DNA of 64,000 nt, from positions 53,248,785 to 53,312,784 of the forward strand of contig OX439039.1 in NCBI GenBank assembly GCA_949317995.1. The letters run 5' to 3'. A program made the translations under genes and the position numbers. Below, in pieces: positions 12,458-24,740 of the stretch. The notes under the pieces were generated by a model. It had not been told where the DNA came from. It did no database searches and saw only the letters and a program-made list of their open reading frames with translations. Each line of letters starts with the position of its first letter. Within the stretch, counting starts at the first letter, position 1. Origin of the DNA: Acholoe squamosa (taxonomy: Eukaryota; Annelida; Polychaeta; Phyllodocida; Polynoidae).

Positions 12458-14083
12458 CTGGAAGATAACAATAGAAATGAAATATTAGAATATTTGTAAT
12501 AAATAACCTCATAAAATTCATAAATAGATGGCCAGATTCCTATGGAAAGGATAATATGATGTGTGGCGATAACCCTGAATATAATGAGAGTGTAATGAAA
12601 AGATGCCCTAAGAATGTTATACTTAATCAGTTCGATATTACTATCTATTTGATCAACCATTTTGTCAATTTCGACTCAATGCTATCTGTCCATTGGGACG
12701 AATTTTACATCCTGGGGTATAATGTGCCCGTTCTCATTATGCTGTTTTATGTGTATTGAAAAAATGGAGAATACACGTGTAGGAGCAATGAAAAACACAG
12801 CAAGATTGGTTTTGATTGACTTCGGTCTATCATGAACAAATTGATGTAAGTGATTTTGTGAAGCAAGTACGCGCAAGACAACCATAACTAATATAATGAC
12901 ATGCATATTTTTGTGTTTTATATCTACATGTGTTTCTAATACCCACTGGACACCACCTGCTATTAGTATCTGCAGGCAGCACCTGCTAAATAGGGCTGGT
13001 AATCCTATATAAAAGCTATAACCAAGCGTTGCCTAGTTACCAAGAATCATTGTGGCTGATTCAAATCATTTTGATGGCGTGTTACCTTACAAGTGCCAGG
13101 TAGCACCACGTTCATTTGCACACTCTTGTGCTCTTTTAGTGACATTTATATAGACTTAGGTATTAAAGAAAGCTAAGACCAATATTTCTACATCTTATGT
13201 CCCATTGAAAGTCTTCCTTTCATAAGAGCGAAATTAGACAACCCCACTTAATTCCGACTCCCTTCCTTAGGGTCTAACAATTAGCAATTAACACCCACGT
13301 ACACTAGCATACCTGCTCGTCAAGGGAACATGGATAACTTGAAGCCAGCCCTTTCATTCAGTACGTCGTAAAGGCATCGATTTACTTTATTCAACGTCCA
13401 AAAGTACCAATGGAAGAAAATGATGCCTTGTTTGAAAGCACTCTCTACTTGTGAGTATAAATTTGGGGTCGCCTGTTACATTAAGGCACAATGGTAAATA
13501 ATTGGTTCATTATTCCCGCCCCAATAGATCTAGGAAGTAGGGCTTTGCTACGTCATGTAACAATGCCCCTTTTCGCACATTCTGTCACTAATTGGCAGCT
13601 AGAGGCAGTATTATGTTTTCATTCAAAAAAGAGATTGTGTCTATGGGTTTCGGGATATAGGTTATTATTTGAATTTGATAAACCCATATGAAAACTGTTT
13701 TACAACCCAAGAAGCTTAGCACATGACCCGAATAATCAAAGTTGAGTGATATATCTTTTCTATATTGACTATGGTAGGTTAGAGGTAACTTTAGACACTT
13801 TCTCTTTTGTCCTGACTCAACATTGGCAGGTACCAATAGACTGTCCCAGTTGGCCTTAATTAGGCAACTCATATCCGAACAGTCCATTCCCAACAGAAAT
13901 CAGCTGAGACAAACATCTGCCTAAAATATCAGGACAGAAGACCGTTGGGAGACCTTCACACACACATTTCATAAAGAGTATTTCTTAGCAATTATGATTA
14001 AGTTCTTGATTCAATATCACCTAATCAACATAGTTTTTAAATGTAAGGTACTGAATTGGTAAATAAATGATTTAAATGCTTAC

Positions 14084-15973
14084 TTGTCTTCTGGTGAACG
14101 GTTCCAGTTCCCTGAGCAGTCTGGTCTCTTGGGAGGGGATCAGCTCAGCCAGGCTCACCTGTAGCTCACCGAGCAGCTCATCACGACCTAGTTTGGCCGT
14201 CTTATGGTACATCTTAAGTCTGAGCCTCATCTCTGGCACCTCATGCCGCGGAAGGTCATTGAAAACAAAGTCCTGGCCAAAGACTGGGTTCCTCTGTTGG
14301 CGAACCACCTTTGAGACATGCCTTTGCACTTTACCTGGCATTAAACAGAGTTTAACATAAGGGTTGAGCTGCTCTTGTCTCTGGTCTGTCGTGGATGAGT
14401 CTGTGGTGGAGTGCTTTGAGGAAAGTCCACTGTTGAAGGGTAATGCCCAGGCTCCACTGGCAGAGCTAGTGAGGTTCTCTGCTCGTATAAGGCCCACCTT
14501 GAGCTGTCTCTGTTTTGGAAGATAAAGGAGACTAAGTCTTACCTGACCCAACTGTTGGGTCCTGCCACTACTGCTAGCCACAACAGAGTAGCGTGAGCAG
14601 CTCTGACATGAAGAACAAGGGCTGGAGTCCCCGGAAGAAGACGCAGAGGACGGAGCCTTGAGGATGTGCCAGTTCTCCTTATCAGCTTTGGGAGATGGCA
14701 TCAAGTGGCTTCCAGAATTCCGTCTTCGGAGAAGCCTGGGACTGACCTCTGGAGAGAGGAGACTGCTGGGGAGGAGATTTTCCTCCCTCAGGGACGCTCT
14801 CCGCAGGTTCGGTTGAATTTTCTGGCGGTCGCAGGATGAGGTCCTGTGTTTCTGTGAGTGTTTGGGCACAGTGCTGTACGTGTTGATCTCAGGACAGCTA
14901 CAGAAATGGGCTGTGGACCGTGGCCCATGTGTTGGACTACAACCGGCTTCTCCAATGTTCCCCATGCTCTGTCCCCTGCAAGAAGAAGATCCATGTGGCG
15001 AGGTCACTCGAGCATTTGGCGACAGGACAATGCCCAGTGGAGCAATCATCGCTGGTACATTATGTCGTCGTTTGTGACGTCGCCCAGCTGAAGTCGCTCG
15101 ATCCACATCTTCAGTGATGATCTGCGGTGCTAGGGTTTCCAGTGAAGATGGTGTCTTCCTCTTGGATGACCTCCCCATAAGGGATAGACCATGAGGTGCT
15201 CCATCTGATAGGTTACCATCATGGAAGAGCGACTCTTTCCGCCGTGTGTGTGGACTCTCAGTGAGGGTTTCAAACCCATACAGTGTCCGCATTTTTAAGT
15301 GTGGGAGGCTGAGAGCAGCCAGAGACATAGGGTCAGAGTTGGTGTGTCCGACCAGGCTGCCCTCAGTCTCAGAAGAGACGTCATCAAAGCGGGACTCGGA
15401 TGGAGTGAGCAGCTCATCAGTATTGGGGTCAGTGGGCAGACTCCTCATGGGACTCACAGGGGCTGAGCGGGACCTGGTGGCAGCTTTTGGCACTAGGCGA
15501 TGCGTCATGGACTGCTGCTGGTACAGCGCATGCCCAGGGTACAGGGAAGACCCGCGCGACCCGGAAGCGGAAGACACTGAGCCACCGCTCGACGACTGTG
15601 ACTGCAGGTCTGAGTCCAATCCAGATTGAGACGCTGAGCCCCCTATGGCTGCGTCCATGGATGAAGGAATGGTGAATTCTGGGATGTTGTCCGGTGTGAC
15701 AACAACATTAGAGTAGGTAAGCTGACGGCCGCCATGCAGGGGCAGGCGGTCAGCGGCCAACAGGGAGCTGGCATCGCGACACTTGTTAAGGAGCCAGTCC
15801 TTGACGTCGGCCATCACGTTGGGGGTTGCTGCCATCTCTGCTCCTTCTGTTGTGGCGGTCAGCCCTCTGCCCGAGGCGCTCGCGAGCAGTTGGGTCGGGC
15901 GCACAGCAACTGTAGCACCCGAACTTGGGGGTTCTTGCTGATGATCACTGGTCACGTCAGACGTAACCTTGGC
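14084..15973 (-). CDS. Large exon of tandem-C2 protein: Ser-rich region and C2A (C2CD4-like)
   Basis: A 1890-nt exon (630 codons) in phase 0 at both ends. It is bounded by an acceptor reading TATATTTGCAG and a donor reading CAA/GTAAGC. An in-frame stop lies just upstream of the acceptor, so translation must start in an earlier exon that I could not find (16.0-19.3 kb was checked). Residues 1 to about 470 are low-complexity and rich in Ser, Pro, Arg and Gly, with no membrane segment. Around residues 93-103 sits [11 protein letters not shown], which resembles the TPD-IPEF-IP motif I know from vertebrate C2CD4 proteins, and near residue 245 there is a basic RRKESLFH motif. Residues about 475-630 form a C2 domain with an insertion rich in Ser and Thr in loop 1. 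Its usual DPYVK is NPYVK and other loop acids are absent, so C2A probably does not bind calcium. A synaptotagmin-like adaptor role in membrane traffic or signalling is inferred. Alternatives are a TC2N- or SYT-like paralogue. Confidence 0.85.
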
Positions 15974-17801
15974 CTGCAAATATAGAATAAGAATAATCTA
16001 TGAATCATCATTTATAAACAGTTATTGAAACTCATTTACCGGTAATGTGATTTTAGTCCCTATAGAGGTTGGCCTTCACTATAAAGAACGTATAGAGTCG
16101 ATGTATTTTAGGAGAACATTCAATATGCGAAAAAGAACCTGCTCAAAATCTTAACACACCTGCCTTTTGGCCTCACATGACACTGTTCAATACAACCATA
16201 TAATTATATTCACAGTGGCCAAATTGCACCTACTGGCCATTCGGGAGTAATGATATAATTGGCAGCCCGCTTCCTAATAGCAGAAAGACTTCCTGGCTGA
16301 CGTCCTGTGCCACTCGGTGTAGGCATGAGTAGAGATGGTCAAACCCTGAGGGTCCTATGGAAAACGGTCCCAGTTGATTGTCATTGACCGAACAGAGCAT
16401 ATGTCTTTTTGCAATCAAGACTGGTAAATTGTTTCGCTGTAGACCCTGACATTACTGACATTTTCTCATCAGTATCATTGACGAAACTATTCTATGGGAA
16501 CCTGGGAGGCATTTTGGGAAATTAAACATTCTACCATGCCTTGTGGCATGCCTTTTGATTACCAGTGACCAATAGGAATCTCCGTATTTTAACAGGGTAT
16601 TCTCTCATTTGGAAAAAGTCTTCTATTTGTGAAATTGTTTTTTATCGTTTTTTTTCCCTCGTGACTTCTTCATTTCACACATATAACACGTGCCTCAGAT
16701 TTCCATTTGAATGCCCTATTCTACTTAATCAATGTGATACCTCAATTAAGGAAGGTCTGGTAGTTATTGCGAATTGAGCAGTGACCATCTTTACCTAGGG
16801 ACACAGAACATTGAATCAAAGCTGAGAGCTGGTTGATATATCATTGCAGGGCGTGGTTTAAAGTCTAATACGTGCGCATATAGGTGGGGAATTTATTTTT
16901 TTCTGAAATCTTCCCAAGACTCTCCCACCTCCAAAGAGTAGTATAAGGAGCTGGGAGGGAGAGGGGTCCGAGGTCGTCATAGATTTTTGAATTTTGAATA
17001 TCCCTTAATTAGAATAGAAGTGATGTCATTCGACATTGTTTTTTTCAGACCTACAAAGTCTGGGTGCACTTTATGCACGGGGGCGCCTGATACGCGGGAT
17101 ATTACGGTATGATATTTCATCCAAAATTGGTAGCCAAACATGTTCTACGTTATATTAGCATTGATTCAACATAAGTGTACCCTCTGGGTAACGACAGTGA
17201 ACAGACAGATCAGCTTAAGATCGAAACAATATTAAACTGGTTTCTGTGCCTCAGGGTGAGTAGCTGGTGGATTAATATTTTTGTTGGAGGTTTCTTCCCT
17301 AGAGATCCCCCTGTCATCCATTCATAATACCATGCCCCTCCCTCCCATTTAATTCATCCCTGTCCTTCACGTTCCCTTTAACCACTGTAATTTCACGCCT
17401 ACATCCTGTGTATACATTCCCTATATGAGTGGATTACAATGTTGTTCCGGCTCCTTTCTGCCACAGCTTCCGGGACTTGATTCCTCTGCTGATAATGAGG
17501 TAGTAGGTAAACCTTATTCCTTATCAGTCCTGATAGGGATTAGGGTTATCCTGCCTATATTAATACCGGCTGGGACGTCACAAATGGCTTGACGTCACTT
17601 ATTAGTTGATATGGACACCAATGATAGCAGAATTGATTAGACATATTATTTTGGAGGTAACATTTTGGTGGTGCTTATTAAGACCAGTGGATGTATCTTT
17701 TTCTTTCTTGTCTTTAAAATTTCTATATATTCTAATGGTGAGAGTGATTAAGAAGGTTACTCGGTAACTCACTTCAGCCCCGCCTAATTACTTAATGAGG
17801 T
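15974..17801. other. Upstream intron or flank of the C2 gene
   Basis: The first exon(s) of the C2 gene should lie somewhere above 15974, but no splice-flanked frame could be supported. A degenerate end of the CCGTAATCTCCCGCG family is visible at about 17084-17109, preceded by a related, decayed block from about 16860. Confidence 0.5.
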
Positions 17802-18232
17802 GATAAATCAGGTGCCCTTATAATGCTCTCATTATAGTTATGAAAGCAAATTCTAACAGGTATTGAAACAAACTTACCTAAGAGACCAGGGCCTTTAGTG
17901 ATACGACTACCATACGTATATTTGTTCTATATGGGAACCAGTCACCAAATCTTTGTTATCTTCATTGAAATAATACATGAAACTTCTTTATCATGTGATA
18001 GTGACTTATTTATTAAATTGTGGTCTTTGGCCCAACATAATTGAGGACAAGAACTATGCATACCTCTTAATGAAGAGACAGCTGCATGCACGGGCTTGGC
18101 ATGCCGTATATGCGTGTTAGTGATAAATGAAATAGGTTCTCAAGTTTACCATGTACCAAGGCCAAGCTTCATAATAATGGGCCCTCATCTTCAACTCTGT
18201 CTGTCCATATTGTTATAGTGTTAAGTTCGCAC
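17802..18232. repeat. Duplicated block A (~430 bp)
   Basis: Closely matches 20574-20997 in direct orientation, from the shared start GATAAATCAGGTGC to the shared end TTATAGTGTT. Differences are scattered substitutions and small indels. No coding content. Compare block B at 20281 and 20996. Confidence 0.85.
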
Positions 18233-19535
18233 AATCAAGCTGATCTGTCCTGGTTCGATAATGCCTTGGCTGAACAGCTCTAAATTCTACTACTAGATAG
18301 CTCTGTGCTATATTAGGATATTCTGACAAGACTTTATTCAAATGAAAGTCGCTGAGGATCGTATAGCACAAACTAATGTAAAAACGAAGGGTTAATCTAT
18401 AGAATATAAGGTATGAAATCCAAGGTTTTCTTGTTCAGAGAGGTATAGTTTTACACCGAACCCTCGTTGTTCAAGATGGTGGGAAAAATGGATACAATCA
18501 TGTGTCCAAAGTGTATGGGATGATACTGGGATCTATCCTAGTTCAAAGCCATGAAACCTAACTTAAATTAGTAAGTGCAAGAGTGTCTTGCTCTGAGAGT
18601 TACTTGATTTAAGGACAATCTGTATAGAATATCTTCTATATGAAATTCACTGAGCTAAAACTTTACAAAAAGAAGCAAATTATATCCCTGGTACAAGGCA
18701 AATGTCACCACCCATTGCTCAAGCCCCCTCCGTCTAGCTTGAGTAATTGAATCAAACATCCTAATAAGACTGCTTTATGACAAAAAGATAACTTACCAAT
18801 AAAAGATACTTGCATCATGGTAAGGCACCTGGCAACGGTCAAAAAGTCATAAATGTGTAGAGTATTCTATCTGCTGAATGTCATTTTAAGTCCATGTGGT
18901 TATAAAGTTAGGTATAGAGTCCCTCTAGTTTCCTATCCTGGAGGGTAGCAGCTGTGATGAGAACATGTCCTTGCCTCTATGTATAGCTCAGGAGCATGTG
19001 CCAGATAGGTAGTAAACAGAGTTAATGGCAGGGTGTGGCTCTAGTTAATGTGCAGTTGCTGACAGTGGTCAGCACTTGGCAGCAGGCTGAGGAGTTCTGA
19101 ATGGTTACTACCACCACTGCCACCTTTATACATCAAGTGTGGCCGGATGGTGGCCCATTGCCGAGCATATCCTGCTTCTGCTGGCTCTGATGCTGCTCTT
19201 CTGCCACTGCTGCCACCACACGGCCTTCGCAAACACTACTTGACTAAATGTATTGCATGACTGGTATTCCGCCTTGCTGAGATGGGAAACTTAAAAAGTC
19301 ATTGACTGCAAAACCTCAGGTGCAATGTCGTATGGTAAATAATTACCATCTCCGACCAAACCTACAGAAAAGAAAATACTATATTTCCAGTCAAAATAGT
19401 GTCGACTATCATACTTGGTGTTGATTTGACATTTTGTTGTTTAAAAGATTATCGTCAGTTTGTTCAAGGTAGGTGAATTGAAACATAGAAGTTGACCGAA
19501 CGCTGCATTTGCAAACCTCTCCTTACTAGACTAAA

Positions 19536-19880
19536 GGGACTGAGTAGTATAGGAATTTCTACAAGGATGTAGGCTAAGTAGTAAAGGAATTGTCACAAAG
19601 ATGCAGGCTTAGTAATATACGACTTGTAACAAAGATGCAGGCTAAGTAGTATAGGAACTGTCACAAAGATGCAGGCTTAGTAGTATAGGAATTATCACAA
19701 AGATGCAGGCTTAGTAGTATAGGAACTGTCACAAAGATGCAGGCTAAGTAGTATAGGAACTGTCACAAAGATGCAGGCTTAGTAGTATACGACTTGTCAC
19801 AAAGATGCAGGCTAAGTAGTATAGGAATTGTTATAAAGATGCAGGCTTAGTAGTATACAACTTGTCAAAAAGGTCGTATA
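19536..19880. repeat. 34-bp tandem array, about 10 copies
   Basis: Units follow the pattern AAGTAGTATAGGAAYTGTCA, then CAAAGATGCAGGCT. Substitutions are scattered and two units carry CGACTTG in place of GGAATTG. The array is non-coding and head-to-tail; with no constant spacers between identical repeats it is a minisatellite. Confidence 0.9.
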
Positions 19881-20280
19881 CACCTTTCACAAAGGTGTAT
19901 ACGATAAGGTGAACCCCTCACTTGCTGATTCTGTAAAGCACACTTCAGAGCTATCCATGCCAAAGAAAACACGCCTTATACGAAGGGTATAACAAAAGCA
20001 TGAGAATTGTGTGGTGTTAATATTTTGTTACTAACTATGGTGATAAACCCTAAATCAGAAGAGTAATTGAGTGCCAGGACGTTATGAACATACAACTTTT
20101 TCACATGGACTTCAGCCATTAAATTGATTGCTTCCGATGGACCTCGGCCATTAATTTAAATTTCAATTTGAGAAGGTAAATGATATGCTGTAGGGTTTTG
20201 CCTAATTGTATGACTTCAAGCTTATCATAAACAATAGATTTTTATAGTAGTCCATATAATTGTTATTTTAGTGAACCTTG

Positions 20281-20574
20281 TTTGAAGGAATTGCAATTGT
20301 TTGTATGGCTTTAGGATTTCCTCAACTTAGTTTTTACTAGAACATTTCTAAAATCTCAATGGAGAGTTGGAAGGTGCATCATCATGGGACATCATTTTGA
20401 TATGAAGCATTTACATGATACCTTGTCAAACATGTAAAATCCATTTTGTTTGTTATCAGATAAATTGATGAATCTGTGGTATTTATATATAAACATTTAT
20501 CACTTCAACCATCATGAAAACATGTGCTGGGTCAACTTGTTTACGGTAATAAAGAATAGTGTCTTTGCTATCAG
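20281..20574. repeat. Duplicated block B, copy 1
   Basis: A 294-bp block repeated directly at 20996-21292 with very few differences, starting TTTGAAGGAATTGCAATTG and ending near TGTCTTTGCTATCAGAT. It is separated from its second copy only by block A'. Confidence 0.85.
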
Positions 20575-20997
20575 ATAAATCAGGTGCTCTTATAATGCTC
20601 TCATTATAGTTATGAAAGCAAATTCTAACAGGTATTGAAACAAACTTACCTAAGAGACCAGAGCCTTTAGTGATATGACTACCATACATATATTTGTTCT
20701 ATATGGGAACCAGTCACCAAATCTTTGTTATCTTCATTGAAATAATACAGGAAACTTCTTTATCATGTGATAGTGACTTATTTATTAAATCGTGGTCTTT
20801 GGCCCGACATAATTGAGGACAAGAACTATGCATACCTCCTAATGAAGAGACAGCTGCATGCACGGGCTTGGCATGCCGCATATGCGTGATAGTGATAAAT
20901 GAAAAAGGTTCTCAAGTTCATCACCATGTACCAAGGCCAAGCTTTGAAATAATGGGCCCTCATCTTCAACTCTGTCTGTCCATATTGTTATAGTGTT
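20574..20997. repeat. Duplicated block A' between two copies of block B
   Basis: Second copy of the block at 17802-18232. It exactly fills the space between the two direct copies of block B, so the local order is B-A'-B'. The boundaries coincide within one or two bases. Confidence 0.85.
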
Positions 20998-21292
20998 TGA
21001 AGGAATTGCAATTGTTTGTATGGCTTTAGGATTTCCTCAACTTAGTTTTTACTAGAACATTTCTAAAATCTCAATGGAGAGTTGGAAGGTGCATCATCAT
21101 GGGACATCATTTTGATATGAAGCGTTTACATGATACCTTGTCAAACCATGTGAAATCCATTTTGTTTGTTTTCAGATAAATTGATGAATTTGTGGTATTT
21201 ATATATGAACATTTATCACTTCACCCGTCATGAAAACATGTGCTGGGCCAACTTGTTTACAGTAATAACGAATAGTGTCTTTGCTGTCAGAT
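20996..21292. repeat. Duplicated block B, copy 2
   Basis: Direct repeat of 20281-20574. It ends at TTGCTGTCAGAT, where the first copy continues into block A'. Confidence 0.85.
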
Positions 21293-21716
21293 GAGAGAGG
21301 AATCTGCAGTCATGGATAGAATTTGAATGTCAGATCGTGCGGCATGAACAAAACCTTGTCCAGGGTATCAGCCTGGAACCCCAGTTACATTATTGTGTGA
21401 ATTACTGTAGAATGCAATGATGGGTTCCACTGACCTACTGGTATGTAGGTATTCCAATGGTAAATGTCATAATCGTGTGGCTCTCTGGATACATTTACTT
21501 GACTACATACCCAGAAAGGCATTTTCAATAATGTATACATCTAGAGTACACGTAAAATGATAGGACTACGGTTTGCTGCATAGGGTGTAATTAGGATCCA
21601 TGCCAGGTATACATGGTCATTAGCCCGACGTAAACATCTTCTCTTATTATAATGGCATGCAAAGGTATTGTTTTCGTAATATTCACAAATGCCAAGTTGG
21701 TGTACTTTGGTCCTAA

Positions 21717-21958
21717 AGGTCGAATCCCACATGGCGATTTAGGCCTCTAATATCTCTGCGATTTTGTCTGTTGTGTTATATGGCCCATGCTGAGGCCATA
21801 AAACACAAGGGTTACAGCAAATTAGTGCTGAACCTACTGTTGGATTCGGTATAAGTTGATCAATCCTTGCATTTTATGGCCTCAGTAATGGTCATAAAAC
21901 AAAACAGACAAAATCGCAGAGATATTGGAGGCCAAAATCGCCATGTGGGATTCGACCT
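21717..21958. mobile_element. AGGTCGAATCCC TIR element with TAA target duplication
   Basis: A 242-bp non-coding element. The left end reads AGGTCGAATCCCACATGGCG and the right end is its inverse, each followed by a longer shared subterminal zone (ATATCTCTGCGATTTTGTC). TAA flanks both sides (21714-21716 and 21959-21961). The interior shows the inverted words TTTTATGGCC and GGCCATAAAA. The same family occurs at 28168 and 40150 (full, also with 3-bp duplications) and at 23188 and 45694. Three-base duplications suggest a PIF/Harbinger- or CACTA-like transposase, but the ends alone do not decide this. Confidence 0.9.
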
Positions 21959-22799
21959 TAAGCAGCTTCTACATGGGTGGCGAGCATCTTCTAATGCCCT
22001 CGTCTATCTGGAGTTTGCGCCTGACTATAATGATTATGTATTAAGCTTTTAGGTGAGCTATGTGCGGTGTAACTCCCACCCCTTCCACTATAATACTTTC
22101 AATCTCTGAATTAAACCCCAGCATCCCTTTAACGCGTCCCTTTATATGATGCGATCTTGCCTAGCAAAATACTGTTAGAGAAAGGAAAATAATCACAAAT
22201 CTTCGCTGGTTATCATTAGCTTTATATCATAACCAATAAAAGTCACTCCAAATTATTCTCTATCCAACCTTGAGCCTGCATGGAAAGAAAAAGGAAAAAT
22301 CCCCTAACAGACTTCTGGTTTTGAATTGTGGATCTGGTGCATTCCCAATGGTCAGTCATCATCTATAGGCTTCTTTATAGCGTAAAGATCATAGTGTCAT
22401 CAATTCATTACACGCCTCCCCCCACCACCACCTCAGGTATTCCACTCATTCTAATGACACCGCAGAGGAAAAAACCTGTATGGTAGTAATGACGTTATTA
22501 CAGAAGACTTCAGTCATTCCTGTGTTTCTGTAATTATATTTTTTATCATCTAATGACTGCCTTCATTCCTCTGAAGGACGGCAGCAAGAAACAATACCAA
22601 GCTTTGTACAGTGGCTTCATTGGTTATAATATGGTTGTGGTTTTTTTTTTGTTTTATTTTTCTGAAAATACTAATTTTGCGTGTTCATTCTCATCATAAT
22701 CGTTGTTAACAGTTAAGGTGTCCTTTTATTTGTAGTATGCCAAATTTTCTTTACAGGAAATGTATCATGCAAAGTGTTGGCCGTTGGGTACATAAACGC

Positions 22800-23005
22800 A
22801 ACAGATTCAAAATCGCAGAGATATTTCAGCCATTTATCGCTATGTGGGATTCGACCTTTAGCACAGTCTGCATTGGTACTTTGATATTACACAATGTAAC
22901 TAGCACTCCTTGCAATTTAATGCAACAGGAAGCCCATAAAATGCAGCTGACAAAATCGCAGAGATATTTGAGGCATTTTTCGCCATGTGGGATTCAACCT
23001 ATCGC
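22800..23005. mobile_element. Two partial right halves of the AGGTCGAATCCC family
   Basis: Near 22805-22858 and 22925-23001 the sequence carries the right-hand pattern (AAAATCGCAGAGATATTT followed by TGTGGGATTCRACCT) without an opposite left end close by. These are fragments or nested remnants of the family seen whole at 21717. Confidence 0.7.
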
Positions 23006-23187
23006 AGAGTGGCAGCCTATTCGTAACCTTTGTATTATCAATTTAGGGTAGATCTACATATTTGTGTCATTTAGATGTGTAGTAGAGCAGGCAGAGCATG
23101 TCACTTCATTTTCATTTAATGTGTTGATGAAGAATTGCTCCAAAACTATATTAGAAAAACTTTGCATATGCAAAAGAGGTGGTTTAT

Positions 23188-23301
23188 AGGTCGAATCCCA
23201 CTTGGCGAAAAATGGCTGAAATACAATGCAAGGGGCATACAATGCAAGGGACAAAATCGTAGAGATATTTCAGCCATTTTTCGCCAAGTGGGATTCAACC
23301 T
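23188..23301. mobile_element. Short AGGTCGAATCCC element (114 bp)
   Basis: The two inverted ends are nearly back-to-back: AGGTCGAATCCCACTTGGCG on the left, CGCCAAGTGGGATTCAACCT on the right, with a short middle. It is an internally deleted member of the family. No matching 3-bp target duplication was found. Confidence 0.75.
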
Positions 23302-24738
23302 AAGATCTTAACAAGATATTTAACGCAAACATTCATAACAGAATAATCTAGTCAGACGTATGATGAATACCTGTCGGGGTTAGAATATGAGCTATTGAGT
23401 GAGGTATAACGGTGAGCAGTGTTATCTGGGAGACATCTACGTCGATTATGTAGTGAAGATTACCACCATCTGACACTCTTTGATAAGAACAATTACTGAC
23501 ATACTTATTTGAACAGAATCTCATAGTTGAGTTAGATAATGTTCATTACGGTAATTGCTTTGTTGTCAGATTTTTGAGCTGCAAGAGAACAGCCAGACCG
23601 ACAATGATAGCTGGATGCCATTTTTTAAGGCACTACGATCACACACAGCACTGCAAAATGTCAATGCTAGTCCTATGGGAATGTTGGTACGACTAGGGGG
23701 GTGCCGTCGTCGCCTGTTAAGAAATAGCCCCCTGAGTTGACCAGGAGAGCATTTCAAAACGATAGCTATAGGTATCATTTTGAAATGCCCTGCAGATTAG
23801 GAGTTGTTGTTTGTCGAATACACTGTGATCTTGTACGTGCCAAATTCCGCGATTATAGGTATGATATATTGAGAATCAAACAACCAGGGATTTATTCTCA
23901 TTTTGTTTTGGGTAAACTAACCCTGGAGGCACTGTGACTATTCTCTCAGGTATCAGTGCTTTTTTTTACTTTAAAGAAGTGTTTATTAACTACTCCACTA
24001 CTTGAGGAGGTGATAATAATGTAGCTAATTCATTTGGGATCAGGTTTCTCCGGTAGTAACAATTATATTGTAATAACAGTGAAATCCATTAAGAATGAAA
24101 TAAAGATGAGTCTTTACAGGATGAGGTTGAGAAAAAGATTATCCAATCTGCGATTTGCAGACAAGCTTACACGGCTAAGGCTAGTTCTGAGAAATGAACT
24201 CCCGGGTCATTAAAGCCTCTCAAAGTACAGTTATACATAGACACACTTTATAACAATAATCAAATCAAACAAGATATAGATCAGGGGGACATTCCAGGCC
24301 AGTATTCACATAGCATCTCGGAATATGCCACTGTCCACGGTGGTTTTTGGTTGTAATCAACCATCATTTGAAAAAACATATATAAAACAATCTTAGACAA
24401 CCACTACATAAATAAATTTAAAAGAAACATTCAAAGGCAGATGGGGTTTGTACCAATTAATTGGTCACAAGTGGACATATGGCAAGCCATTGCAAGTTGG
24501 TCATATAGTACAATACAGATACAAGTATAGCATTAGTTCACTGGTTATAGCCAAACAGGACTTAGATTTAGAAAAACAAGAGCATACTTTGAGAAACCTG
24601 TCCCAGGGAATTCCCCATTTGGGATCTCCCTACATATTTTGACACAATCATATAGTACGGTAGATAACATTCGGCATCCAATGATAGTATTAGTGCTGGT
24701 TGTAGTCTCCATCATCGTCCGAGTCAGTAGATGTCACA
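23302..24738. other. Non-coding stretch; may include LINE 3' tail
   Basis: No gene is supported. The part adjoining 24738 is probably the far 3' end of the LINE described at 25908-28063, which appears split by the palindromic element at 24741-25898. Where the LINE ends within this stretch cannot be told. Confidence 0.4.
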
Positions 24739-24740
24739 TA

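Noticed and set aside
14076-15985. Several plus-strand frames of 62-127 codons
   Set aside because: They lie antisense to the large exon of the C2 gene; the minus frame has C2 motifs and matching splice phases.
19041-19232. Minus-strand frame considered as the first exon of the C2 gene
   Set aside because: No good acceptor or donor, several frames open through a compositionally biased stretch, and no link to the phase needed at 15973.
19536-19880. CRISPR-like regular array
   Set aside because: The units are head-to-tail without unique spacers, in eukaryotic DNA; a minisatellite explains it.
20281-21292. Direct repeats flanking a middle block, considered as terminal repeats of an LTR-type element
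   Set aside because: The repeats lack TG...CA ends, there is no primer-binding site or polypurine tract, and the middle block exists alone elsewhere.
21717-21740. GGTCGAATCCC read as a tRNA T-loop
   Set aside because: It is the terminal inverted repeat of a transposon family with 3-bp target duplications and no tRNA fold around it.
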